Below, piece by piece: positions 35,692 through 46,800 of a DNA stretch of 64,000 nucleotides. Each line of letters opens with the position of its first letter. Position 1 is the stretch's first letter. The notes under the pieces are model-generated. The model saw nothing but the letters and a program-made list of their open reading frames with translations. It was not told the origin of the DNA and did no database searches. The stretch is from contig OZ020267.1 of the NCBI GenBank assembly GCA_963971225.1, forward strand, positions 119,343,891-119,407,890, read 5' to 3'. This DNA comes from Melieria omissa (lineage: Eukaryota; Arthropoda; Insecta; Diptera; Ulidiidae). The translations under genes were made by a program, and so were the position numbers.

Positions 35692-38690
35692 ATCGCCACT
35701 TTTCCAAAATTTTCGTTGTTCTTTTGTAGGCTAAGTACATATCGGACCACCCACGTATATTAAAAAAGGTACGCCAGGCTGGGAGCGGCAGCTTTAAATG
35801 TCTCTCTTCACCCTCTTATTTGTGAACGGTTGCTCTTTTTGTAGAATAGAGAACCTACTATTAGTGTTGATATTGTTTGTTCAACTATACTTTTGTGTAC
35901 AGATTTGGGTAACATTGTAAAATACATATACGCGAAATATAGCCCATGACACCAGCCTGATACGCACTAAAATATATTGTGGAATGAATACAAATAAAAG
36001 AATTAAATAAATTGAAATTGAAAATTTTATGTGTTAGCAATTTGTGCGAAATTGTATGTTCTTTTCCTAATTCTGTTTAGCTTGCTGAAGAAGTAAAACA
36101 ACTTTATTTTAATGTAGAATGTATTTTAGAATAAGGAACTTGAACAAAAATTTAAAACGAAAACAATTGAGAAAAAGATTTTACGTAAATAAAAAATTAT
36201 CAAAAACTCTTCCATAGAAATTTACATTAAATTTTTATTTTTGAATGGGCATACAATTTATAAGACATTCAGCAACACTATGACAATTAATACCAAATTA
36301 TCTTTGTGGCGTTCTATTAATACTAAAAGATGCAACCAACAATTTATTCCTAACAAAAAGCAACTCTGATTTGGCTCCCTTATTTTGACGGCTCTCTGAG
36401 CCTGGCGTACCTTGTTAATACACCTTGACTCCACTGACACTCACTCGCCGATTGATTTGATCGGAGCCTCACACAGCAGTGCAAACTCAAACTCAGCGAT
36501 AGCGATGAATTCCCTCCGGCAACGTGGCTGAGCAGCAAACTATTCGGATACCGTTATATTGGCACCGGCTCGGCGCACCAACATCAAGCCGGGAGCTTAC
36601 TCTGACATCAGCGAATTACAAACGCAGAAATCCGCGCGTCAAGTCAGGGTAAATTCGAACCCGGTCATTAAGTCGGGACGGTATCGCATGCGCATAATTA
36701 CATGTTAGAAGAACAGAAGCGAGGCTCTCTTGTGCTTGTTCTTGCCACAAGCCCTCACAGCTCAAGGTTAGATCTGGCGCTGCGTTCGGTGATAGAGCAG
36801 ACAGCAGATACGCGTTTAACGGTGAAATAATGATTCTATACAGAGATGTTCCATGTTTGCACCTGTGTGTGTGTGTATGTGTGTGTGTGTGAAGTCAACA
36901 ATGCGAATGCGACTCGAGAGCAGCTTTCAGACGGCACCGTCGCAAGCGCAATCGGCTCTGCCCTTCTGCAGCGTCTGCGTCAACTCACAGACGTGGCTAT
37001 GCACATAAGAAGGGAAGTGCGTGTGTTTGTGCGTGGCCCTCCGTTGATTTTGTCCTTTTTGGCAAATTACGAAAATTGAGTTATGACTGACAAATAATTC
37101 AAACAGAAGCTCGGAAAATTTGCATTTGTATCGGTCTGTGAATGCAGTCTGCGTATTCAAAGTCAATTAGGGATCGAAATTTCCAATTAGAACAGCATTT
37201 CGTTTCATTGGGCGCAATGTGAGGTCGCGCCGCAACAGGACGTGGCCATAAATGTGAATGATCGCATTTTATTTTACTCACAAATGGTAAAGAATTATCG
37301 AAACGTCTTTCTCTGTGCATTCACGCGGAGTGCAGGGGCACTTTGGGCCAATGTGCCTACAAACGCACCTACGTACATACATACGAATATACCGACACGC
37401 ACGGTTGTGTACGCGCTGTCTACGGAGTGCGAAGCGCTTTGTCACAGCAGCGTCCCTAAAGTGCCGAGCAAATGCTGGAAAATAGAAATTCTTCAGATGG
37501 TACAGCGTAAAACGTTGTCAAACATCTTGGCCATAAATTACCAAATAAGCTCCTGCACTATAAAGACAAAAATAGCTCCCAGTGTGCATCAGCTTTGATG
37601 CTATTTCGGCCGCACTCAGTCACCGCGCATGCAGTGCAGTTGGCGCTCCAATCAAAGTTCCTAACGCGCTTTCCACTTCCCGTTTCCACAAACGCCGGTG
37701 TCAACATAAAAGTACAAAAATACACTCAGCTCTTCGATTTGTGCCAGTTTCGGCTTTCGGCTTTCGGCAATGAAAGCAAACAATTCCTACCTTCCGATGT
37801 CTCCGCATCATGAGCGCACTTAACTTTTGGCCAACTTTAAAGATTCTGCCTGGAACAATAAATGCTGGAGTCGGGTAATGGCCACAATCACAGTTACAGT
37901 CAGCTGGAAGAAGCTGGCAAAAGTTCAGTTTGACAAGAACATTGTACACATTTGAAACTTTCGCATTTCACTGCCAATTAATCACTAACTTCATTGCCAA
38001 AATTTAATTCACTTAAGTCAATGCCGGCTGAAAAGCTTTGAGTTGGCGACATCAACTGATGAATAGCATTCACCAGCGCAAGTGGCCAGAAACGGTGAGC
38101 ATTTTAGGTATTTTTGATTTCATTGGACATTTCTCAGCAATTTACTTTTTTTCGATTTAGAGTCCGCAGGGCCAGAATTTGTTTCAGTTTTCATTTCCAT
38201 CTTGAAATTCAAATTAAATTTAAACTAAATTGAGTTATAAGATTTAGTTAAAAAACCATTCATTTCATGTATTCAATTCCATGCGAGTTGTCATTTTTTC
38301 ATGTGTATACTTGTGGTGAGGTTGAAGTGGCTTATAAGTTAATACGCAAAATGGAAATTATTGAAGAAAGTAACATAGCAAATAAATAAATATTAGTATA
38401 CAACATAAATATCTCTAAATAATCTTAGGAATATTAAAACGAGTATATTCGAATATTCAAGCAGTTTGTACTATTATTCGAATGCTTTTGTCCTCGTTTT
38501 CCCGCTTTGAGCGAATATGAATAAATAGTGTACATCTCCTCGTTTATGTTCGGAGCTTACTCGTACTTGAAGAGAGCTGTACTCGTATTCATCCGGACTG
38601 GTCCGCAGAGATGAGGTGAAGTATTCTATTCAAATGCATTTGAATGTTTTCGAATAGCAAAAATGCATACTCGTGCAGGAGTCTAGTCTG
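35692..38690. other. Non-genic stretch with a GC-richer island at 36.4-37.8 kb
   Basis: A (GT)n tract (36864-36891) lies in the island. Frames of 70 to 118 codons cross it without recognisable domains. Possible promoter or enhancer DNA; otherwise AT-rich. Confidence 0.35.
36864..36891. repeat. (GT)n microsatellite
   Basis: GT dinucleotides with one A interruption. Confidence 0.85.
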
Positions 38691-38908
38691 TTACTCTTTG
38701 CAATTATCAATGTTGACGTTACTGAATAAATGTAAAATCTGAAAAATCTAGCCAACACACTTGGTGTTAGCTAACCCACCAAAATTGACGGAAATTGCAA
38801 ATGTAAGTCTCAGGCATTGCCAAACTGCAAATGTTTAAGAAAAACAACAAAAATTTTAATTCAGCAGACCATGTTTAACTAGTATACAGAATTTTATGAA
38901 CAACGGAC
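38691..38908. repeat. Dispersed repeat, copy 1
   Basis: About 220 bp repeated in the same orientation at 59252-59473. Shared blocks are AATGTAAAATCTGAAAAATC, TAGCCAACACACT, AAGTCTCAG(G/C)CATTGCCAAA and TTCAGCAGACCATG. No coding potential; class unknown. Confidence 0.7.
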
Positions 38909-38936
38909 AACTCCTTTTAGTTTTGCGCGCTTTCTC

Positions 38937-39240
38937 CAGCTGGTCACACCAAGAGATAATAGCGCGCCCTCAGCTTGGTCTTTTCACCGGAGACACGGTC
39001 TCCCTCTCCGCCGTCGACTTCCAACTACCACGTCGAAAACCTTTTTGCCGGAGCTCAATCGACCATATGGGAGACATGGCCGAGCCAGTGTAGCCGCTGG
39101 GTGTTGATTCATTGTGCTACCTCCATGTCTGTAGACAGCTCATGCAGCTCAGTGTTCGTTCGTATACGATTGTCGCCGCCAATACGGAAAGGGCCGCCCA
39201 TAGCAGGGCCACGAGAGAGGTCTCTGCTACTACCGAGACC
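38937..39240 (-). repeat. Non-LTR retrotransposon 3' coding remnant, copy 2
   Basis: Second, longer copy of the sequence at 7511-7690. In reverse complement it gives WLGHV, VVGSRRRG and WKDQ-like scraps typical of the tail of a non-LTR reverse transcriptase, with stops. It sits 28 bp after the dispersed repeat. Confidence 0.45.
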
Positions 39241-39524
39241 AAGACCTATTGACAGTCCCATAACAGAAAATTTATAGTAATAAACCACAGCTGTTTTAGC
39301 ATAAGACTTGTTGCTTTAAAAATAGATTATACGAAAATTTTAATAAAAAAAATTATTGATATATGAATTGAAGGTCCTTATTCTATGAGTTGTGGAAGCG
39401 GAGTGAAAATTCATTTTTTCTCTACTTTAATTTTACAATAGAATTTACCATACAACGTAGTTCAATAATAGTCAAAGTTTCACAAGTATTAAGTAGATAC
39501 AGTTATTATCATCAACAATTCCTT

Positions 39525-39612
39525 AAGTTAAGGGTGCTAGCCTATTCCTTTAAAGCGTGCTGTTCAAAATAATATTTATGAACTTAAGCGATTACTGCTT
39601 TTATCTACAGAA
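39525..39612. repeat. Short inverted-repeat element, half copy
   Basis: Matches the right half of the element at 11652-11790 (TTAAGTTAAGGGTGCTAGCC, TGTTCAAAATAATATTTATG, AAGCGATTACTGC, ACAGAATT). The left half is absent. Confidence 0.55.
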
Positions 39613-39991
39613 TTGCTAATTGATGTTGAAATTCGACAATACAAAATTCTTTTCGAAAATACTGTTATTATTTGTACAGGGCCATCTGGCGGTGGCTAGC
39701 AACTACAATAGCATCGGATCAAATTGTGTAAGCATTTTAGCTAATGCACAAACCCACCTGTGCACAAGTGGATCGCATTCAATACACTGTGAAAAACAAT
39801 ACACTTTGATGTTTGTTGACTCTCACTTTGTCCACATTGTTTGTGAATGCATGTAAATTTTCGAATTAAGGCCCAACCCATGATACAATTATACAGGTAG
39901 TGTATTCCCGATAGGCGCTCTCCCAAACTGTCAACTCAACTGTTAAATTTGATATAATAATGTTGATTTTTTTTGTTTGCTTACATGCACA

Positions 39992-40415
39992 TTAAGGTGA
40001 GTCGAAAAAAAAAATTTTTTGTTGTCACCACCTAAAAATAAAATTCAGAGTGTTTAATGACTATTTGGAAAATATTGCGATTCTGAGGTAAGCCAATTGT
40101 GAGCGGTTTTGCTTCAAAAATACCTCTAATTATTATGTTTTTTGGGTGTAACTTTTTTGTTGTTGGACATTTTCGAATAAATTTTTGTGCAATCCAAGAA
40201 CTCCTGAAGGTTTATCTAACCAAAAATTATTCGAAAATGTCCAACAACAAAAAAGTTACACCCAAAAAACATAATAATTAGAGGTATTTTTGAAGCAAAA
40301 CCGCTCACAATTGGCTTACCTCAGAATCGCAATATTTTCCAAATAGTCATTAAACACTCTGAATTTTATTTTTAGGTGGTGACAACAAAAATTTTTTTTT
40401 TTCGACCCACCTTAA
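39992..40415. mobile_element. TTAA-bounded foldback element with 189-bp arms
   Basis: The left arm (39992-40180) and right arm (40227-40415) are reverse complements. By eye they differ only at one base near the tip (GGTGAGTC against GGTGGGTC) and in the boundary of an A/T run. The loop is 46 bases, and its edges pair further (ATTTTTG/CAAAAAT). TTAA stands at both outer ends. There is no coding frame of note. A transcript through it would fold into a stem of nearly 200 bp. The target site suggests piggyBac-type mobilisation; the near-identity of the arms suggests it is young or kept homogeneous. Confidence 0.9.
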
Positions 40416-40423
40416 TGCACATA

Positions 40424-41239
40424 AGGGATTGCGAATCCCGGAGTTCCGGGATCCCGGGCAATTTCAGTCCCGAAAAATCCCGGGATTGACAAAATCCGAT
40501 CCCGGGATCGAAAAAAAAAATGAATGAATGATTTCAAAAAATGCAACCCTTCTTATTTAACACAAAAAATAAGTTGCCCATTGCCTGTGACGTTTGAATA
40601 AGTGTTACTGCAACAATAGCTCTGTTTGTGTATAACGACTTTTTAAAAATTTGTACAAACTAGCTCTGTTTTGGTACTTTTCCAGTACAGATTTGCCAGT
40701 AAACAAAATCAGAAGTGCAAACAAGCTTACGCTACCAAAAATGAATCCATTCAAAAAATAAACAACCAGAACAGAACAACCAATACGCAAGGAAAATGGT
40801 GTAAATAAGAGGATAAAGAAAGAAAAAGCTAATATAAAACCATCAATTAAAACTATAGCGAAACTTAAATTATTGATAGTTATTACTCACACCGACTTTC
40901 ACTTATTTTGAATGGCCAAAACTAGAAAATTTACACATAATACGATTTGATGTACTTATATTGAATCAGAGAGATGCCTTTTTTAGCAGTTTAGCCAGAT
41001 GATTTGACAATTAAATGCGTTTTTAAGTTATTTGTCATAAATATTTTGTTCTTAGTTTTAAATTAAGTACACAGAATTGTATTTAATACATAGATATAAT
41101 TTATTTTATTAAAAAAAAGTCAGAACTAGTTCCTTAAAGTAATATATTTAATCCCGAAAAAAATCCCGGGATCCCGGGATTATGATTTTCAGCCCCGAAA
41201 ATCCCGGGCTTGTAAAACTGGTCCGGGATTGCAATCCCT
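40424..41239. mobile_element. hAT-like non-autonomous element with GGGATCCCGGGAT repeats
   Basis: It starts AGGGATTGCGAATCCCGG and ends CCGGGATTGCAATCCCT, giving an inverted terminus AGGGATTGC. Subterminal regions on both sides are packed with CCCGGGATCCCGGG units. The interior is AT-rich without a transposase. Flanking 8-mers TGCACATA and AGTGTATA agree at only 4 of 8 positions, so hAT assignment rests on the termini. It begins 8 bp after the foldback element. Confidence 0.6.
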
Positions 41240-41979
41240 AGTGTATATATAAAACCAAAAACTACTCGTATCTTAGAGTTCTGTTTCTAACAAAAGCAAA
41301 TTATCTAACAATTCAGTTGGCATAAATATCTAATCAGAGGTCATTTTTATTAATTCCAATCTTGAGTCCGAAATATCGATAAAACCTGATATTTGATAAA
41401 ATACTTCGAAACAGAAAATCTTCGGCTAAAGTATTCGTCTACTTTGGTTGACGACGAATATTTAAAATTGGCCGAATACCGAAGCTGAAGGTAAATATTC
41501 GGTCGGACACTACTTTTCGTGCTTTGCCTTTTAGAGTTGTCAACTTTCAAATGCATTCAGAATGTCGAATAGTCGAACGGATCTGCGATTTTCATATTCA
41601 GACTGCACTGTTGCAAAATATAAAGTTTTTCTTTAGATTGTGTGAGCAGGATCATAAATTGGTGGTCTTTGATATTTTCATTTTCGTAATGGAAATAAAT
41701 GCTGAACATACATATTAACATATTCATGAACACATTCGAAGAAGTATGTATATATTAAATGTTTTCAAAAAAGCAGTTTTGAAATACCAAATCTCCATAT
41801 CAGTGTGATCTCCATATTTTGCGATAATCGTCCAACACATTCATACGAAATATCGCGTCCAAAAAAATCCTAAAATAATACTGTGGTGTCTTTGTTTCTA
41901 TTCTGATATGAAATATCATTGCGGAAGTACCCACAGTTACTTTAAAAAGATGCGACGTGATTCAATTTGAGGACAACAT
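41240..41979. other. No gene seen
   Basis: AT-rich. Contains ATTGGCCGAATACCGAAG near 41468, possibly a scrap of the CCGAAA repeat family. Confidence 0.4.
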
Positions 41980-41985
41980 TTTATT
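41980..41985 (-). terminator. Poly(A) signal of the vitelline membrane gene
   Basis: AATAAA on the minus strand, about 60 bases past the stop codon of the gene at 42046-42324. Confidence 0.6.
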
Positions 41986-42045
41986 TAGTGTACAAAAAAG
42001 AGATTTCGCCATTAGCCTTAAGTTGAAGATTGTCTTGGTCGGTGC

Positions 42046-42324
42046 TCAGTACTGAATTCCTTGCAGTCCTGGGTATGGTACGTAACCAAGGGGGGCGTTC
42101 ACGTAGCTGGGCACATTCTCGGAGTAGGCTCCCGCTGAGCCGTAGCTGGCTGCTGGTTGGGCGCATGGTGCCGGAGCGAGGTTGGGCTGGCAGCTGAACA
42201 GGTAGTTCTTGGGGCAAGGCGGAGCTGGAATGGACGCGCCACCCGATGAGCCACCATAGCCACTGGCGGCGGCTAAGGCGAGAGCGGCGGCGACGAAGGC
42301 GAACACAGTGGCGAAGACTTTCAT
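42046..42324 (-). CDS. Vm32E: Vitelline membrane protein, Vm32E-like
   Basis: A structural protein of the inner eggshell layer, secreted by ovarian follicle cells and cross-linked around the oocyte. The intronless 92-residue frame opens with a signal peptide ([20 protein letters not shown], cleavage near residue 21) and a short Gly/Ser stretch. The VM domain follows: [20 protein letters not shown] with Cys37, Cys45 and Cys54 in the family spacing CX7CX8C, then [15 protein letters not shown]. The tail ends GLQGIQY, like Vm32E of Drosophila as I recall it. Fly members are usually somewhat longer (about 115-170 residues), mainly because of Ala/Pro repeats missing here. Family is certain; orthology to Vm32E is inferred from the tail and from its place beside Ca-beta. 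A TATA box and poly(A) signal frame it as a complete compact gene. Confidence 0.93.
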   Translation of the reverse strand: MKVFATVFAFVAAALALAAASGYGGSSGGASIPAPPCPKNYLFSCQPNLAPAPCAQPAASYGSAGAYSENVPSYVNAPLGYVPYPGLQGIQY

Positions 42325-42427
42325 GATGGCGTCTGGATAGGGTGTGACTGTGGTTGTGCGGATAAAAGCCGGCGGGACTGAATTGATGAAAGTTGACTAA
42401 TGGTAGTAAGTGCAAGAAGTGTCTGGC

Positions 42428-42434
42428 TTTTATA
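42428..42434 (-). promoter_or_regulatory. TATA box of the vitelline membrane gene
   Basis: GCTATAAAAGCC on the minus strand, about 105 bases upstream of the start codon, predicting a transcription start near 42400 (TTAGTCAAC). The leader would then be about 75 bases. A TATA promoter is normal for stage-specific eggshell genes. Confidence 0.75.
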
Positions 42435-42699
42435 GCGGCTGAAAGTGATTTGGGCAGTGCGATTGCACTATTACCGTTGTCATCGTTTTCAGTGGAAAGT
42501 ACGAAAAATTGTACGTGTGTGCATTTTCGCAGCTAGTTCTTGTTGAATTGGCTTTTGCCGGCGACCGCTGACTACGCGTGTTCCACGCAGTCAGCGTGTC
42601 TGCTAGCTTGGAAAAAACACCAAACTTGGCTCGAGAGCTGGCACTGGGCTGTACGACAAGTATTGCAAAAACCACGGCAAGGCATTTGCGATTTCACCT

Positions 42700-43797
42700 G
42701 TAAGTGATAATGTCAATGGTCTATTAATCTGCAGTGAGTCTGTACAGTGCTCGGAGCAGCTCTAACAGAGTGCACTCAGTGTGCGCTCTCATTGCGACTG
42801 GCTATTAAATAGTTACAATATTCACGTTGATTAGTTTGCATCCAAGGCGGAAACTCTCCAATTCAATATTTCATTCATTAATATTTCTGCTCGGCAACCG
42901 TTATGAGGCGGCCAACACTAAGAAAGGCGAGTTGTCAATTGAGGCAGTCCGATCAGCGCACCGTCTTCTGTGGACGAGGCTGTGGTGGCAGCTATGGGAG
43001 GGGGGACTGTGACTGTGGCTGTGGCAATTTCAACGTCTCTGAAAAATTCTCGTTGTAAAACTTTGGCATCGTCAGCTGCTGCTGGTCTGCTGCTGCTACT
43101 GTGCTGTTTGGTGCTTTGAGTTTGTTGTTGTTTTTTTGTGTCATTATTGTTGCTCTTGTTGAGGGGAAGCTGTTTGTCTCTGTCGCATCACATCGCATCG
43201 CATCCCAGCGCATGGCGATCACATCAGTTGAATTTTTTGTCTTTTCGGTATTGGACGTTTCGTGGGACGTTTGCGGCTAATTTTCGCTTTGGTTCTCAGA
43301 ACCGATCCACTAGACTCGCCGTTTTACGGCCAAAAAGCATCACACACAAATGGCTCCGAAAACCATTGAAAAAGTGAAGCATTAGCCAGAAAGTGGCCAT
43401 AAAAGTGAATAATCACGGGCCCGCGTGCATGTTTACTACGTGGAGGCTGCCGCCACCCACCCGTGCCCCGTGCGGCTGCGACTCGATCCGACGATTCGGC
43501 GGTCCGGCCGCCGTCAATCCATTAGTGCGCGAGTGAATTTTCCGCTACGTACTGTCCGCATTTGAATTTATTGTGGGCATGAAACGTTTTTGCGTGCGGT
43601 GTTGTTGTTGTTGTTGTTGTTGTTGTTATTGACGTTGTTGTCTGTTTTGTGTTTGTGTTTCAATTTAATATTGCATAATTGTGCGTAGCGCAATTGGCGA
43701 TCGACGGCAAGCAAACAAACACAAGAAAACGCGACTGCAGCGGGCGAGACAAACGAACGGCTCTTTGAGAAAGTTGCGTGCGCCAGAAATAGTGAAA
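42700..43797 (+). promoter_or_regulatory. Ca-beta: Probable promoter and 5' leader of the Ca-beta 43.8-kb first exon
   Basis: GC-richer sequence leads into the ATG at 43798. The last 110 bases (AAACAAACACAAGAAAACGC and following) are A-rich leader-like DNA without an in-frame upstream ATG. A (GTT)n tract lies at 43601-43628. The exact transcription start is not visible; no TATA box is obvious. Confidence 0.45.
43601..43628. repeat. (GTT)n microsatellite
   Basis: About nine GTT units, then a shorter interrupted continuation (GACGTTGTTGTC). Confidence 0.9.
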
Positions 43798-43869
43798 ATG
43801 AAGAAACTGCACCTGGGCGGCAAGCATAAGGGCAAGTCCTACAAGCCCTTCAAGAGCAAAACTCGACGG
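43798..43869 (+). CDS. Ca-beta: Ca-beta alternative first coding exon A
   Basis: ATG 43798 in a strong fly context (GTGAAAATG) opens 24 codons, [20 protein letters not shown] then KTRR, and meets a canonical donor CGG|gtaagc exactly at a codon boundary. The peptide is strongly basic. Phase 0 fits the Ca-beta acceptor at 57263 (GSADS), and no other + strand gene downstream offers a recognised acceptor. Basic alternative N-termini occur in vertebrate beta subunits, where they influence membrane association; that this one does so is inference. The frame stays open past the donor, so the exon end rests on the splice site. Confidence 0.7.
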
Positions 43870-46800
43870 GTAAGCAGCGAGCAGAGAGCCGCCTTGACAA
43901 CACCCCCCCTTCCCATCACATTTTCGCTACACCTCGCCCCAGCTCCCCCACCCGCGGACCCTATGTCACAATCAAAACGACATTGCCCGCACGAATGTCC
44001 GCGTCAGGTCCATGCGCGAGATATTTTTATTCGCTTGTTTTATGTATTTATTTGTTTGTGTGGCCGTACAAGTATGCGGCTACATGTACTTATTACTGTG
44101 TTATTGTTTTTGTCGTTAAATTATTTTACAATTGCAGACTTCAGTTGAGGATTCCGAGGCGCTAGTGAGGTGCTATTTTTGTTGCAATATCTTAACTTTG
44201 GGCTATTAACCGCCTCTGCAAGTCACAGCGAAAGAACCGATTAAAAAAAAGTTTTTGCTTTCAGTATTTCTTGCTTCAAGCTTGAGATTGAATCATATAC
44301 CCGAGAGTATAAATTTTCATAATAAACTTATAAACCTATTAAATATGCGCCGAACAGGATTGTCGGCGGTTGTACACTTGAAGGTTGTAGTGCACGATTT
44401 TTTCATTTAGTGAGGTCAACAGAAATGTGACGAAATTTGATTTCAGAACTCGCACTCATTTGCAACCTTAATGTGGCGGCCGTTTTATTAAAAGGGCTCC
44501 CAGGTTACTTGGCAGAAAATATGTAATGATCGACTTCCGTGGCGTCCCCAGAATTTCAGGAAGGTGGGATATGCAAAGAAAATCCAGTTTAACGTAAATT
44601 TATACTTTTATTTCTGCGTATCGTTTTCAAAACATGCTCAATAACATTGTATATATACATATATTTATGTTATATGCTTACATAAAATTCTTAAAACCAA
44701 AAATTCAAGTGACATGCAATATATATCGCACACGCACTACAAAAGTGACACAACTCAAAACTTTTCATTTTCGGGTTTATGTGTTAAGGCAGGTTCTCAC
44801 CTTGTGGATCCGAAAAAGTGCATTTTTTTGAGAAAACGGTTAAAGATACAACGCTGAAAATTGTTTCTGGATATGAACACACATTTATTTAGAGAATACA
44901 ATTTTTAAAATTGAATGAATCAAAAAAAGGGGGGGAGGGGGCGTCCATCAGTGGCGGCATGTCGGCGAGGAGGTGTCCCGCTACCGGAAGTGATTCCGTC
45001 AAAACTCATGATCGGAAACACAAAAATCGAACACATTCTTAATGTGTACCGTATTATCTATTGAACTACGATCATGAAACAAAAATCGAAATTAAAAAAG
45101 TTATGAGGTTTTTAAATAAAAATTACGATTTTCGCATTTTTTTGTTCACTAATTATTTTTTTAAATAAACAATTTTCAATATTTTTGGCTGATCGTAGTT
45201 CGTTTATTAGAAAAAACCCTAAGGAACATTTGGAAAAAATTTGGTGACGATTGGTTCATTCCAGCGTCTTCAATCACTTCCGTAAGGTCCGAAAATGTGG
45301 TTCTGAGAAAAACACGTTTAAAGTTTAAAGCGCGCTTGGCCGGTGCTCTACACTGCTCTATGTAACGGCCTGTAACTTTTGTAATTTTTCAGATTTTGAT
45401 CTGAAATTTCTGGAGCACATTTTTGAAACATATATCTACACGATAAGGCAAAAAACCAAATTGTTTTTTTTTTCCACAAGGTGAGAACCTGCCTTAATAC
45501 TTTGCACAATGCATAAATCTACCAATCAGCAAAAGCTCAGTATATTTTGTTGTTGTTAACTGTTGCAAAAATACAGTTAGGTCTCTCTTCATGTCAGAAG
45601 TTTGATGCTATTTGATTGCTGCAGCTCAATGCAAAAGTGTCCGAACTCAAATTGTGACACTTTTGACGAAATATCATACATTTTTGTTGAAGTTAATTTT
45701 AAGCAAAGTTCTGATAATCTTTGTATTGATTTTTAATTATTAAAATTAATTAAGAATTTTCAAAACTTTTTTTCAACTTTTTAACTCTCAACCCTATAAG
45801 GGTTTTCCACAACATATTTAACATATTTCATAATAAAGAGGAAGGTATGTCGTTAATAATGAAAAACAACATCAGCCAAATGGCCACCACGACCACGCTT
45901 ACAGGACCATATCCTTTTCATGAAATTTTCCATAGCCAAATCGCAAAGTGGCTGCCCTATGTCCTCGATAGCCTCACGAATTCTATCTTTGAGGTCTTGA
46001 ATCGACGCTGGGCTGTTGGCGTACACCTTAGCTTTCACGTGGCCCCAAAGGAAGAAGTCGCAAGGTGTTAAATCACAAGATCTCGGTGGCCAATTGTGAT
46101 CACCTCTTCCAGAGATAACACGGTCTGGAAACTTTTCCCGTAAAAGAGCAATGGTTTCGTTGCTTGTGCGGCACGTAGCGCCGTCTTGTTGAAAGTAAAC
46201 GTTGTCAAGATCAATACCATCCAACTCCGACCATAAAAAATCATTAATCATCTCTCGAGGACGAGGAATCGACAAACCTGGGTTTTCTTCAACACTTTGG
46301 GCTACAGCAGCAATATTCTCAGTTGTTCTTGAGCGACGTGCACGGGTTTTATTCTTCACATCACTAACTTGTCCCAACAGCTCGAATTTTTCCACCAATT
46401 TCTGTATTGCGGTCCGACAAGGCGCGACGACTCAAAAATGCTTTAGTTTTACGAACTGTGACTGCAAGATTTTCACCATTTTTGTAGTGAATTTTAATAA
46501 TTTCAATGCGTTGTTGAAGCGTATAACGTTCCATTTTTAGTAATGGCGTTGTTTCTAATTGTCAAATGTCAAAGAATAAAAGCTTCAAAAGTGGCAGGTA
46601 CCGAAATACCGGGTGATTCAAAATAACACCTCTTGTTGGAAGACCCTATATAATTATTAAATTCAGAAAAAGTGGCATAACTTGAAATAATTCGGTAATT
46701 ATTGAATTAAAATATCATCAAAACTCAAACCCAACTCAAAACTTTGGATTTTCTAGTGTAAAATATTGTAAAATCAAAAATTTTGAGTTGTGTCACTTCT

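Noticed and set aside
43870..44148. Continuation of the exon A frame past the donor
   Set aside because: Canonical donor gtaagc at 43870, loss of the basic pattern, and low-complexity Pro/Leu translation indicate intron.
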